A DNA stretch of 64,000 nucleotides from Reyranella aquatilis. Its GTDB lineage: Bacteria; Pseudomonadota; Alphaproteobacteria; Reyranellales; Reyranellaceae. This document shows positions 16,683 through 26,321 of this stretch, in pieces. The translations under genes and the position numbers were made by a program. Within the stretch, counting starts at the first letter, position 1. Every line of letters starts with the position of its first letter. The DNA is taken from the NCBI RefSeq assembly GCF_020880995.1, contig NZ_JAJISD010000005.1:124001-188000 (forward strand), written 5' to 3'. The notes under the pieces are model-generated. The model saw only the letters and a list, made by a program, of their open reading frames with translations. It was not told the DNA's origin and did not search any database.

Positions 16683-16985
16683 ATGACTTTCGAGGTTCTG
16701 CGTCTGGCCGGTTCGCTCGTGATGGCGGGCGCCGTGATGCTCACGGCCTCCGCCGCCGTGGCCGGCGACTGGAAGAAGGGCCGCGGCCACAAGCATCACC
16801 ATCACTACTACGATGGTGAAGTCATCGTCGTGCAGCCCCCGCGTCCGGTCTACTACGCGCCGCGTCCCGTGGTGGTCTACCCCGCCCCGGTCTATGCCCC
16901 GCCCGTCGCCTACGCGCCTGTCTATGGTCCCGCCTACCCGCGGGGCGGCAACCTCAGCATCGGCATCGACGTTCCGTTGCGCTGA
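16683..16985 (+). CDS. small exported His- and Pro/Tyr-rich protein
   Basis: The predicted 100-residue protein has a signal peptide (about residues 1-27, ending ASAAVAG). Then come a Lys/His cluster (KKGRGHKHHHHYYDG) and a low-complexity Pro/Tyr/Val region with repeated APVYAPP-type units. The C-terminus GGNLSIGIDVPLR looks like a beta-strand end. The histidine cluster could bind metals. The start at 16683 follows AAAGGAG by 8 bases, a strong ribosome site. It stands alone between a divergent CaiB gene and a repeat element. I do not recognise a function. Confidence 0.75.
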   Translation: MTFEVLRLAGSLVMAGAVMLTASAAVAGDWKKGRGHKHHHHYYDGEVIVVQPPRPVYYAPRPVVVYPAPVYAPPVAYAPVYGPAYPRGGNLSIGIDVPLR

Positions 16986-16995
16986 TCGCACTCGT

Positions 16996-17160
16996 ACCTC
17001 CCCGCATCGGGGAGGTGTCGGCGTAGTGGCAGCCGGAGGGCGAGCACCTGCAGGTCATTGCTGGTCTCGTCGCGCACTGCGAGACCTCCTCCAGTCCTCA
17101 AGCCCTCCGTCGGCCATGATGCCGCCACCTCCCCTTGGCGGGATCCGCCAAGGGGAGGAA
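16996..17160. repeat. inverted-repeat intergenic element, family C (copy 1)
   Basis: The left end (16996-17040) starts with ACCTCCCCGCATCGGGGAGG. The right end (17103-17160) contains its inverted counterpart. The inner arms GGGGAGGTGTCGGC...CCGGAGGG and CCCTCCG...GCCACCTCCCC match over about 32 bases with several mismatches. Each end also folds into its own small hairpin. The 429-base gap before leuA is mostly this element; nothing else was recognised in the rest. A second copy is at 48676-48796. Confidence 0.75.
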
Positions 17161-17267
17161 GGTTCTCCGCGGAACGGCGCGGATTCAGCGGGTTGACGCC
17201 GGCGGGCAAATCAACGATTGTCGCGCCCAACATGCTGCGACTGACGACGCTACGACTTATTGGCTGA

Positions 17268-19118
<1,851 letters not shown>

Positions 19119-19151
19119 GCCTGCCCGACGGGCCTGCGAACGATTAGCATC

Positions 19152-19181
19152 ACGGGCGGGGCTCTCCCCGCCCGTTTTCGT
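19152..19181 (+). terminator. intrinsic terminator after leuA
   Basis: ACGGGCGGGG-CTCT-CCCCGCCCGT forms a 10-bp perfect stem followed by TTTCGTTT. It lies 33 bases after the leuA stop and just before the ribosome site of the next gene. Confidence 0.9.
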
Positions 19182-19193
19182 TTGGAGCCAGCG

Positions 19194-19436
19194 ATGAAGA
19201 TCAATTCGTCCGTGAAGATTTCCGCCGTCAGCCTCGTCGTCGGTGCCGTCATCGGCGCCTGTGCCGCCGGCGCCAACCAGCCCAACATGCAGGCCGCCCT
19301 CAGCTCGCTGCAGGCCGCCCGCGCCGAACTCATCCAGGCACGCCCCAACAAGGGCGGACATCGCGAACGCGCCATCAACCTGGTCAACGCCGCGATCAGC
19401 GAGACCGAGGCCGGCATCAACTACGCCGGCGACTAG
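19194..19436 (+). CDS. small exported protein, possible lipoprotein
   Basis: The 80-residue protein has an N-terminal hydrophobic segment (ISAVSLVVGAVIGACAAGAN). The cysteine in VIGAC fits a lipobox loosely, so it may be a lipoprotein. The mature part is helical, with ALSSLQAARAELIQARPNKGGHRERAINLVNAAISE, an alanine-rich amphipathic pattern. Such short proteins occur in other alphaproteobacteria without known function. GGAG lies 6 bases before the start. The short membrane protein 22 bases downstream may be co-transcribed. Confidence 0.72.
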   Translation: MKINSSVKISAVSLVVGAVIGACAAGANQPNMQAALSSLQAARAELIQARPNKGGHRERAINLVNAAISETEAGINYAGD

Positions 19437-19458
19437 TCCGCAGGAGCGAGGGCGCATC

Positions 19459-19728
19459 ATGCTGCCACCCGAACCCAGCGCCGCCCTGCGGCGTCAGGAG
19501 GGCGCGATACGGCGCGGCGTTCGCCATGTCTGGAACGCCGCCCTCTCGCTCATGCTGGGCACGATGATCGGCCTGCTGGGATACCAGTTCGGCGCCGAGG
19601 CCGTGGCCCGTCTGTGGCCCGACCAGACGATGCTCGCCGACATGGTGCGTGCCTTGTTCTGGACGCTCGGCATCGCGGCAACGGGCGTGCTGTTCTTTTC
19701 CTACTATCTCGACGACACGGGCCGTTAG
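19459..19728 (+). CDS. small two-helix membrane protein
   Basis: The 89-residue protein starts with a basic segment (LRRQEGAIRRGVRHVW). It has two hydrophobic helices: about residues 25-48 (NAALSLMLGTMIGLLGYQFG) and 62-84 (VRALFWTLGIAATGVLFFSYYL). Both ends are predicted on the same side. The start at 19459 is preceded by CAGGAGCGAGG. No family was recognised. It sits 16 bases before the pmbA-like gene, probably in the same transcript. Confidence 0.65.
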   Translation: MLPPEPSAALRRQEGAIRRGVRHVWNAALSLMLGTMIGLLGYQFGAEAVARLWPDQTMLADMVRALFWTLGIAATGVLFFSYYLDDTGR

Positions 19729-19744
19729 CGCGTAGAACGGAGCC

Positions 19745-21304
19745 ATGGCCAAAGCGAAAAAGACCGCCCCCAAAACGTCCGCGAAATCCTCCCCGAAGAA
19801 GCCGGCAGGCAAGTCGGCCAAACCCGCCACGAAGAAAGTGGTGAAGATGGCAGCGCCGAAGAAAGCGGCAAAGGCTGCTCGGCAGCCGGCCGCGCGTCCG
19901 GCACCCAAGGTGGCCCGCAAGCCCGTCGCCAAGGCCGTATCGAAGGTCGCGCGCAATGCTCACCCCGGTGGCGCCATCGACGTCAATCTCCTGTCCGACC
20001 TGCTGAAGTGGGCGAAGGGCTTCGGCGCCGATTCGGCCGACGCACTCTACGTCAACGGCGAGTCGATCTCGGTGGCGCAGCGGCTGGGCAAACGCGAGAA
20101 GCTCGAGAGCAGCGAGGGCCGCGATCTCGGCCTGCGCGTCTTCGTCGGCAGGCGCCAGGCGTTCGTCTCCTCGACGGATTTCGATCCCGCCTCGCTGCGG
20201 GAACTGGCGAGCCGCGCCGTCGACATGGCGCGCGCCGTTCCCGAGGACCCGACCTGCGGCCTCGCGCCCGAGGAGCTGCTGGCCCGCTCGTGGCCCGATC
20301 TCGATCTCGACGACCGGACGCGCCCCTCCGCGAAGAAGCTGCTCGCCATGGCAGGCGAGGCCGAGGACGCGGCGCGCGCGGTGAAGGGCGTCACCAACTC
20401 GGAAGGCGCCGAGGCCGGCTGGGGCCGCACCTCGGTGATGCTGGCCGCGAGCAACGGCTTTACCGGCGGCTATCGCCGCAGCGGTTTCTCGCTCTCGTGC
20501 TCGGTGCTGGGCGGCGAGGGAACCGGCATGGAGCGCGACTACGAATGGACCAGCGCGGTCCATCTCGAAGACCTGATGTCGCCCGCCAAGGTCGGCCGCA
20601 ATGCCGGGAAGTTCGTGGTGCGCCGCCTCAATCCCCGCAAGGCGCAGAGCGCGCGCGTGCCGGTGGTCTACGATCGCCGCGTCTCGGGCGGGCTGGTTGG
20701 CCACCTCGCCGGCGCCATAAACGGCCGTGCCGTGGCGCGCGGCACCTCGTTCCTCAAGGACAAGATGGGCGAGCGTGTGTTCGCCGAGGGCATTCGCATC
20801 CTCGACAATCCGCTGCGCAAGCGCGGGCTGGGCAGCCGGCCGTTCGACGCCGAGGGACTGGCCACGTCGCGCCGCGCGGTGATCGACGACGGCGTGCTCA
20901 CCACCTGGCTGCTCGACCTCGCGGCCGCGCGCCAGCTCAACCTGAAGCCCACGGGGCATGCCTCGCGCGGCGTCTCGGGCCCGCCCTCGCCCACCACCTC
21001 GAACTTTTATCTCGAGAAGGGCAAGCTCTCGGTCGACGAGCTGATCGGCGACATCAAGAGCGGACTCTACATCACCGACATGATCGGCTTCGGCGTCAAC
21101 GGCGTGACCGGCGACTATAGCCGCGGCGCCTCGGGATTCTGGATCGAGAACGGCAAGCTCGCCTGGCCGGTGAGCGGCATCACGGTCGCGGGGAACCTGA
21201 AGGACATGTTCCTCAATATGACGGCGGCGAACGATCTCGAATTCAAGAGCTCGACCAACGCGCCGACCGTGAGAATTGAAGGGCTGACTGTCGCCGGCTC
21301 GTGA
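19745..21304 (+). CDS. pmbA: PmbA/TldE-like metalloprotease family protein with basic N-terminal tail
   Basis: The 519-residue protein is a TldD/PmbA relative. These partners process peptides such as microcin precursors or antitoxins. The PmbA body spans about residues 76-519, including GADSADALYVNGESISVAQR, SSEGRDLGLRVFVGRRQAF, PVVYDRRVSGGLVGHLAGAINGRAV, SFLKDKMGERVF and the C-terminal GFGVNGVTGDYSRGASGFWIENG. Residues 1-75 are an added Lys/Ala/Pro-rich tail like histone H1 (AKAKKTAPKTSAKSSPKKPA). Normal PmbA is about 445 residues. TldD is not in the window. PmbA lacks the TldD zinc motif, as here. Confidence 0.88.
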   Translation: MAKAKKTAPKTSAKSSPKKPAGKSAKPATKKVVKMAAPKKAAKAARQPAARPAPKVARKPVAKAVSKVARNAHPGGAIDVNLLSDLLKWAKGFGADSADALYVNGESISVAQRLGKREKLESSEGRDLGLRVFVGRRQAFVSSTDFDPASLRELASRAVDMARAVPEDPTCGLAPEELLARSWPDLDLDDRTRPSAKKLLAMAGEAEDAARAVKGVTNSEGAEAGWGRTSVMLAASNGFTGGYRRSGFSLSCSVLGGEGTGMERDYEWTSAVHLEDLMSPAKVGRNAGKFVVRRLNPRKAQSARVPVVYDRRVSGGLVGHLAGAINGRAVARGTSFLKDKMGERVFAEGIRILDNPLRKRGLGSRPFDAEGLATSRRAVIDDGVLTTWLLDLAAARQLNLKPTGHASRGVSGPPSPTTSNFYLEKGKLSVDELIGDIKSGLYITDMIGFGVNGVTGDYSRGASGFWIENGKLAWPVSGITVAGNLKDMFLNMTAANDLEFKSSTNAPTVRIEGLTVAGS

Positions 21305-21317
21305 TAAAGTGCCGGGC

Positions 21318-22538
21318 ATGACCCTCATGCCCCACGCACGAATTCTCGCCGCAACGACGGCGCTTCTCTGCGGCACCGCGTTTCTCGCGGCCGGCCCCGC
21401 ACACGCCCAGGATGGCGGCTTCCGCGACTGCCTGAACAACATCAAGGCCGACGCGCTGAAGCAGGGCGTGCCCGCTTCGGTCATCGACCGTGCCTTCCAG
21501 GGACTCACGCCCGACCAGAAGGTCGTGGACCTCGACAACCGCCAGCCCGAATTCTCGCTGACCTACGCGAAGTATGTCGGCGGCACCGTGTCGCTCGACC
21601 GCATCCAGAAGGGCCAGCAGAAGATGGCGCAGCATCGCGCGCTGCTCGACCAGCTGCAGGCCGAGTACGGCGTGCCGCCGCAATACCTGATGGCCTTCTG
21701 GGGCATCGAGACCAACTACGGCACCTACATGGGCGACTTCCGCGTCGTGCGCTCGGTGGCGACGCTCGCCTGCATGACCAAGCGACGGGATTTCTTCAGC
21801 AACGAAACCGTGCAGGCGCTGCGCATCCTCAACAACAACCACATGACCAGCGACCAGATGCGCGGCTCGTGGGCCGGCGCCATGGGCAACATGCAGTTCA
21901 TGCCGTCGACCTTCACCCGATGGGCGGTCGATCGCGACGGCAACGGGAAGATCGACATCTGGAACAGCCTGCCCGACGCCTTCGCCTCGGCCGCGAACTT
22001 CCTGCGCGGCATCGGCTTCAAGCCGGGTCTTCCGTCGAGCGAGGAAGTCATGCTGCCGGCCAACTTCCCGCTCGACCAGGCCGACACCACGGTCGAAAAG
22101 CCGGTGAAGGCCTGGGCGGCGATGGGCGTGAAGAAGATGAACGGCGGCGCGCTGCCGGCGGTCGACGACTCCGCCTCGATCCTGCTGCCCGCCGGCTTTC
22201 GTGGCCCCGCCTTCATCATCTATCCGAACTTCAAGGCGGTGATGAACTGGAACCGCTCGACGCTCTATGCGCTCTCGGTCGGCATCCTTGCCCGCCAGAT
22301 CGCGGGCGGCCCGCCGGTCCAGCAGCAGGCGCCAGCCGACGATGCGCCGATCTCGCGCGACACCGTCATCGACATGCAGAACCGGCTGGCGAGGCTCGGC
22401 CTCTACAAGGACGAGGCCGACGGCCTGCTCGGCCCCAAGACCCGCTCCGCGCTGCGCCTGTTCCAGCAGCAGCAGGCCCTGCCCGCCGACGGCCACCCCA
22501 CGCAGGAATCGATCCGCCGCCTCCAGGCGGTGCGGTAG
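21318..22538 (+). CDS. lytic murein transglycosylase, MltB type, with peptidoglycan-binding domain
   Basis: The protein has about 406 residues: signal peptide (residues 1-31, ending GPAHAQ), an MltB-like SLT_2 catalytic domain and a C-terminal peptidoglycan_binding_1 domain. The catalytic glutamate lies in AFWGIETNYGTYMGDF. GAMGNMQFMPSTF and AVDRDGNGKIDIWNSLPDAFAS (quoted in part) are family blocks. The binding domain is MQNRLARLGLYKDEADGLLGPKTRSALRLFQ. It would cleave glycan strands in the periplasm. A GTG at 21309 could add three residues; ATG at 21318 or 21327 fits the signal peptide better. Confidence 0.92.
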   Translation: MTLMPHARILAATTALLCGTAFLAAGPAHAQDGGFRDCLNNIKADALKQGVPASVIDRAFQGLTPDQKVVDLDNRQPEFSLTYAKYVGGTVSLDRIQKGQQKMAQHRALLDQLQAEYGVPPQYLMAFWGIETNYGTYMGDFRVVRSVATLACMTKRRDFFSNETVQALRILNNNHMTSDQMRGSWAGAMGNMQFMPSTFTRWAVDRDGNGKIDIWNSLPDAFASAANFLRGIGFKPGLPSSEEVMLPANFPLDQADTTVEKPVKAWAAMGVKKMNGGALPAVDDSASILLPAGFRGPAFIIYPNFKAVMNWNRSTLYALSVGILARQIAGGPPVQQQAPADDAPISRDTVIDMQNRLARLGLYKDEADGLLGPKTRSALRLFQQQQALPADGHPTQESIRRLQAVR

Positions 22539-22589
22539 CGGCTCTGGCCTAACCGTTCCTCCCCCCGTACGACGCGGGAGGAGAAGAGT

Positions 22590-23516
22590 TTACTGTGGGC
22601 GCAGCAGCCGCACGGTCTCGCTCGAAACGCCGATCGATACCGGCAGGGTGAGAGCATCGTCGCCGTCGATCTGGACGGGCTGGCGACGGCTTTCGCCGGC
22701 ATCGTTCAGGACCGAGATCCTGACCGCATGGCCCGAGGCCACACGATAGCCCGACGTGACGGGCAGCAGGCCGGTCACGAGAGCGGCTCCGAAGCGCAGC
22801 GCATGGATCCAGCCCCAGCGCTCGAACAGGCAGACGTGCAGCAGCGTCCCGTCGAGGGACGCCTCCGGTGCAACGACGTAAGGACCGGCATAGTGACGCG
22901 CGTGCGTCACGATCACCGACGCGGCCTCGTAGCGCTTGCCGTCGATGTCGACGGCATAGCGCACCGGCCGGTAGCGCCGCGCCTCGACCAGCGAGCGCCA
23001 CACATAGGCGCCCTTGCCCCAGCGGCGCTTCAGCGGCGCGGTGACGCCCGCCACGACCTTGGCGTCGAACCCCGCACCGGCCATCAGCGAGAAACAGCGT
23101 GGCCCGTCGGCGTCGATCGCCAGCCCCGGATGCATCAGCACCTCCCGGCCGGCCATCATCGCCTCGGCCAGTGACGCGGCGCCGGAACCGAGACCCAGTT
23201 CATGGGCCAGTACGTTGGCAGTTCCGAGCGGTACCAGCGCGAGCGGCGGCGCGGTACGGGCGCGAGCGGCGAGACCGTTCACCACCTCGTTGATCGTGCC
23301 GTCGCCACCGGCCACGGCGACGACAGCGTAGCGCGTGGCATCACAGGTTTCCGCCATCCGCCGTGCATCGCCGGCCGCCTGGGTCTCCACGACATCGACC
23401 GTCCAGCCCGAGTCCCGCACGCAGCGCACCACGGCATCGACCAGCCCGCGCCGCCGCCGTCCCGCGACGGGATTGAGAATGAGCAGTACGGAATGCGTCG
23501 ATGGGGCGAATGTCAT
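22590..23516 (-). CDS. diacylglycerol kinase / YegS-like lipid kinase
   Basis: The 308-residue protein is of the DAGK catalytic family. LLILNPVAGRRRRG is the nucleotide loop, VVAVAGGDGTINEVVNGLA holds the GGDGT motif (70-74) and PLALVPLGTANVLAHELGLG is the second conserved block. GAGFDAKVV and QIDGDDAL are typical of the C-terminal domain. The likely reaction is phosphorylation of diacylglycerol or a related lipid. It is divergent from plcP, which would generate diacylglycerol, so the pair may form a cycle. The Pho-box-like site at 23510-23527 covers the start codon. Substrate specificity is inferred from context. Confidence 0.85.
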   Translation of the reverse strand: MTFAPSTHSVLLILNPVAGRRRRGLVDAVVRCVRDSGWTVDVVETQAAGDARRMAETCDATRYAVVAVAGGDGTINEVVNGLAARARTAPPLALVPLGTANVLAHELGLGSGAASLAEAMMAGREVLMHPGLAIDADGPRCFSLMAGAGFDAKVVAGVTAPLKRRWGKGAYVWRSLVEARRYRPVRYAVDIDGKRYEAASVIVTHARHYAGPYVVAPEASLDGTLLHVCLFERWGWIHALRFGAALVTGLLPVTSGYRVASGHAVRISVLNDAGESRRQPVQIDGDDALTLPVSIGVSSETVRLLRPQ

Positions 23517-23527
23517 CGAAACGTCAC
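23510..23527 (+). promoter_or_regulatory. Pho-box-like direct repeat upstream of plcP
   Basis: ATGTCAT-CGAA-ACGTCAC matches the PhoB box form CTGTCAT-N4-CTGTCAC at 11 of 14 repeat positions, with the right 7-4-7 spacing. It ends 111 bases before the plcP start. A similar box lies at nearly the same distance from btaA. It overlaps the ATG of the divergent lipid kinase gene. No clear -10 box was identified. Confidence 0.5.
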
Positions 23528-23638
23528 AACCGAGACACCTCCACGCAACGGCTCCCATACACAATCCAATGCGTATCGTGCAATCGCGCACGACAGATTT
23601 TGTGTCGGTCCAGTTCTTTTCCACATGACCGTGCCTCC

Positions 23639-24454
23639 ATGAGCCCTCACGAGCGAAACGCGCAGCCCGCGCGTCACCGGGCAATCTTCCTGTCCGACAT
23701 CCATCTCGGCACGCGCGGCTGCCAGGCCGACCTGCTGCTCGACTTCCTGAAGCGGAACGAGAGCGAGCATCTCTACCTGGTGGGCGACATCGTCGACGGC
23801 TGGCGCCTGAAGCGCTGGTGGTACTGGCCGCAGAGCCACAACGACGTGGTGCAGAAGATCATGCGCAAGGCCCGCAAGGGTACCAACGTCGTCTACATCC
23901 CCGGCAACCACGACGAGGCGGCGCGGCAATACTGCCAGCTCACCTTCGGCGACGTGCGCGTGCAGGACGAGGCGATCCACGAGATGCCGGACGGGCGCAA
24001 GCTGCTGGTGATCCATGGCGATCAGTTCGACGGCATCGTGCGCTATGCCCGCTGGCTCGCCATCCTCGGCGACTGGGCCTACGCCGCCGCCCTGCGGCTG
24101 AACACGATCTTCAATTGGGGACGACGCAAGCTCGGCCTGCCTTACTGGTCGCTATCGGCCTTCCTGAAGCATCGCGTGAAGAACGCCGTGCAGTTCATCG
24201 CCGACTACGAGAAGGCGGTCGCGAGCGAAGCCCGCCGGCGCGGCGTCGACGGCGTGGTGTGCGGCCACATCCACCACGCCGAGATGCGCACCATCGAGGG
24301 CATCCTCTATTGCAACGACGGCGACTGGGTCGAAAGCTGTACCGCGCTGGTCGAGGATTTCGACGGCCGCCTGCGCATCGTGCACTGGGCCGAGGTGGTA
24401 GCGCGTCGTTCCTCGCGCCTCCCCTTCGCGCCCGTCCAGCTCGCCGCGGAGTAA
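23639..24454 (+). CDS. plcP: metallophosphoesterase, PlcP-type phospholipase C (often annotated as UDP-2,3-diacylglucosamine diphosphatase)
   Basis: The 271-residue calcineurin-like phosphoesterase has all metal motifs: D20-x-H22 (LSDIHLG), D50 (VGDIVDGW), N90-H91 (PGNHDE), H126 (HGDQFD) and H210/H212 (CGHIHH). The blocks RGCQADLLLDFL, YWPQSHNDVVQK and NCGDWVESCTAL-like NDGDWVESCTAL resemble Sinorhizobium PlcP, a phospholipase C that releases diacylglycerol from phospholipids under phosphate limitation. LpxH is the alternative name in many genomes. The position 4 bases before a GT4 glycosyltransferase reproduces the plcP-agt arrangement. The start at 23639 is the first ATG giving the family length. 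Confidence 0.8.
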   Translation: MSPHERNAQPARHRAIFLSDIHLGTRGCQADLLLDFLKRNESEHLYLVGDIVDGWRLKRWWYWPQSHNDVVQKIMRKARKGTNVVYIPGNHDEAARQYCQLTFGDVRVQDEAIHEMPDGRKLLVIHGDQFDGIVRYARWLAILGDWAYAAALRLNTIFNWGRRKLGLPYWSLSAFLKHRVKNAVQFIADYEKAVASEARRRGVDGVVCGHIHHAEMRTIEGILYCNDGDWVESCTALVEDFDGRLRIVHWAEVVARRSSRLPFAPVQLAAE

Positions 24455-24458
24455 CGGC

Positions 24459-25511
24459 ATGCGCATCGCCATCGTGTCCGATGCCTGGCGGCCGCAGATC
24501 AACGGTGTCGTACGGACGCTGGAGACGGTGGCCCGCATCCTTCGCGCCGAGGGCCACGAGGTCGAGGTCTTCGGTCCCGACCGTTTCCGCACCCTGCCCT
24601 GTCCGACCTATCCCGAGATCCGCCTCTCGCTGTTTCCCTCGGCGCGTCTCGGGCACATGCTGAAGCTGTTCGCGCCCGACGCCATCCATCTCGTGACCGA
24701 AGGGCCGCTGGGCTGGGCGGCGCGCGCCTTCTGCCTGCGCCGAAGGATTCCCTTCACGACCGCCTACCACACGCGCTTTCCCGAGTATGTCCGCGCGCGC
24801 ATCTTCGCGCCGCTGTCGTGGAGCTACGCCTTCGTGCGCCGCTTCCATGCGCCGTCGGCGGCCGTGCTGGTCGTGTCGCCGGCGATCCGCGACGAACTCG
24901 CGGCACGCGGCTTCCGGAATCTGGTGCCGTGGTCGCGCGGCGTCGACATCACGGCCTTCCGCCCGCAGCCGCGCGAGGAATTCAGCGAGCCGCGACCGAT
25001 CTGGCTCTATGCCGGCCGCGTCGCCATCGAAAAGAACATCCGGGCCTTCCTCGATCTCGACCTGCCGGGCAGCAAGTGGGTAGTCGGCGGCGGCCCGCAA
25101 CTCAAGTCGCTGCAGAAGCGCTATCCCGGCGTCCACTTCTTCGGCTCGGTCGACACCGAGGAACTTTCCTACCGCTACGCGCAGGCCGACTGTTTCGTGT
25201 TTCCCAGCCTCACCGACACGTTCGGCCTGGTGATGGTCGAGGCGCTGGCCTCGGGCGTTCCGGTCGCCGGTTATCCCGTGCCGGGATCACTCGATGTCGT
25301 CACCGACCCGAAGGTCGGCGCGATCGATCCAGACCTGCGGACTGCCTGCCTCGCCGCCGTGTCGCGCGCTGCGGTGGATTGCCGCCGTCATGCCGAGACT
25401 TTCACCTGGGAGCGATGTGCACGGCAGTTCCTCGACACGCTGCAGCCCATTCCGCGCGAACACTGGCAACCGTTGCGCCGCCGGGTCGTCCCGGATGCCG
25501 CCGCCTCCTGA
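24459..25511 (+). CDS. agt: GT4 family glycosyltransferase, probable diacylglycerol glycosyltransferase
   Basis: The 350-residue protein is a GT-B retaining glycosyltransferase. The N-terminal block MRIAIVSDAWRPQINGVVRT and AYHTRFPEYVRAR are acceptor-side motifs shared with bacterial sulfolipid and diacylglycerol glycosyltransferases. The C-terminal donor domain includes YAGRVAIEKNIRAFL, DCFVFPSLTDTFGLVMVEALASGVPVAGY (quoted in part: FPSLTDTFGLVMVEALA) with the EX7E motif. In Agrobacterium and marine bacteria such genes (Agt) make glycosyl- or glucuronosyl-diacylglycerol during phosphate starvation. The 4-base gap to plcP implies one transcript. The sugar donor is not determined. Confidence 0.8.
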   Translation: MRIAIVSDAWRPQINGVVRTLETVARILRAEGHEVEVFGPDRFRTLPCPTYPEIRLSLFPSARLGHMLKLFAPDAIHLVTEGPLGWAARAFCLRRRIPFTTAYHTRFPEYVRARIFAPLSWSYAFVRRFHAPSAAVLVVSPAIRDELAARGFRNLVPWSRGVDITAFRPQPREEFSEPRPIWLYAGRVAIEKNIRAFLDLDLPGSKWVVGGGPQLKSLQKRYPGVHFFGSVDTEELSYRYAQADCFVFPSLTDTFGLVMVEALASGVPVAGYPVPGSLDVVTDPKVGAIDPDLRTACLAAVSRAAVDCRRHAETFTWERCARQFLDTLQPIPREHWQPLRRRVVPDAAAS

Positions 25512-25597
25512 AAGCCACCGTGCGACCGGTTCATTCGGGTTGCGGCTCCGCGCGCGGGAGGGTAAGTGCGGCGTCCGAATCGCAAGGGCAGACCGGC

Positions 25598-25858
25598 ATG
25601 GCCATCCAGTATTTCGCCAAGGTGACCGCTTCCGACCACGAAGTGCTCCAGCGCACCGTGAAGCACTATCCGCTCAGCTCCTATGCCGACTGGCATATGA
25701 AGGAGATGAGCCGCATGGCCGACTGGCGCAGCCGTCGCCACGCCATCAAGATGGTGCCCGTGACGCCGGAAGAATTCGAGGACTACTGCAAGAAGAAGGG
25801 CGTCCCCAGCGACATCATCACCTTCAAGGCCTTCGTCTGCGAAAAGGGCGGTGGCTGA
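25598..25858 (+). CDS. small conserved hypothetical protein
   Basis: The 86-residue soluble protein (MAIQYFAKVTASDHEVLQR start) is rich in aromatic and charged residues, with HYPLSSYADWHMKEMSRMADWRSRRHAIKM (quoted in part: YADWHMKEMSRMADW) and a C-terminal VTPEEFEDYCKKKG segment. The start at 25598 is the first ATG after agt. The ribosome site is weak. It is 86 bases downstream of agt and may be read from the same message. No function is recognised. Confidence 0.6.
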   Translation: MAIQYFAKVTASDHEVLQRTVKHYPLSSYADWHMKEMSRMADWRSRRHAIKMVPVTPEEFEDYCKKKGVPSDIITFKAFVCEKGGG

Positions 25859-25940
25859 TCTCTCCGCCGATCACCGGCGCGTAACCGGTTGAAGTCGCCT
25901 GCGGCCTGCCTACGTTCGGGAGAGACTGCAGGAGACTCTC

Positions 25941-26321
25941 ATGCCAGCTCTCAATCACCTGATCGTCCATGCGAAAGACAAGGATGCGTCGGCCGAGTTC
26001 CTGGCCGGCATCCTGGGCGTCGAAGCCGGCCCGCAATGGGGCCCGTTCCGCCCGGTGCAATTGTCGAACGGCGTGACCCTCGACTTCATCGGCACACCCA
26101 ACCCCAGCACCACGCACTACGCCTTCCTCGTAAGCGATGCCGAATTCGACGCCTCATTCGCACGCATCCGAAACGCCGGCATTCCCTACTATGCCCATCC
26201 CAACAAGAGCGGCCCGGGCGAGATCAACCATCTCTACGGCGGCCGCGGCGTCTACTTCGAAGACCCGAACGGCCACATGCTCGAACTCATTACCAAGCCC
26301 TACGGCGACTATCCGGGTTAG
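25941..26321 (+). CDS. VOC family (glyoxalase/dioxygenase fold) protein
   Basis: The 126-residue single-module protein has two beta-alpha-beta-beta-beta repeats. LNHLIVHAKDKDASAEFLAGILG opens the first (candidate metal histidine H6), HYAFLVSDAEFDASFARI opens the second, and VYFEDPNGHMLELITKPYG closes it with a metal glutamate. The fold covers glyoxalases, dioxygenases and antibiotic-binding proteins, so the reaction cannot be named. AGGAG lies 8 bases before the start. Its 3' end overlaps the convergent orphan gene by 4 bases. Confidence 0.88.
   Translation: MPALNHLIVHAKDKDASAEFLAGILGVEAGPQWGPFRPVQLSNGVTLDFIGTPNPSTTHYAFLVSDAEFDASFARIRNAGIPYYAHPNKSGPGEINHLYGGRGVYFEDPNGHMLELITKPYGDYPG

Noticed and set aside
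23639..24454. Annotation as LpxH (UDP-2,3-diacylglucosamine diphosphatase)
   Set aside because: Motifs and the following GT4 gene match PlcP better. LpxH is kept as an alternative in the feature text.
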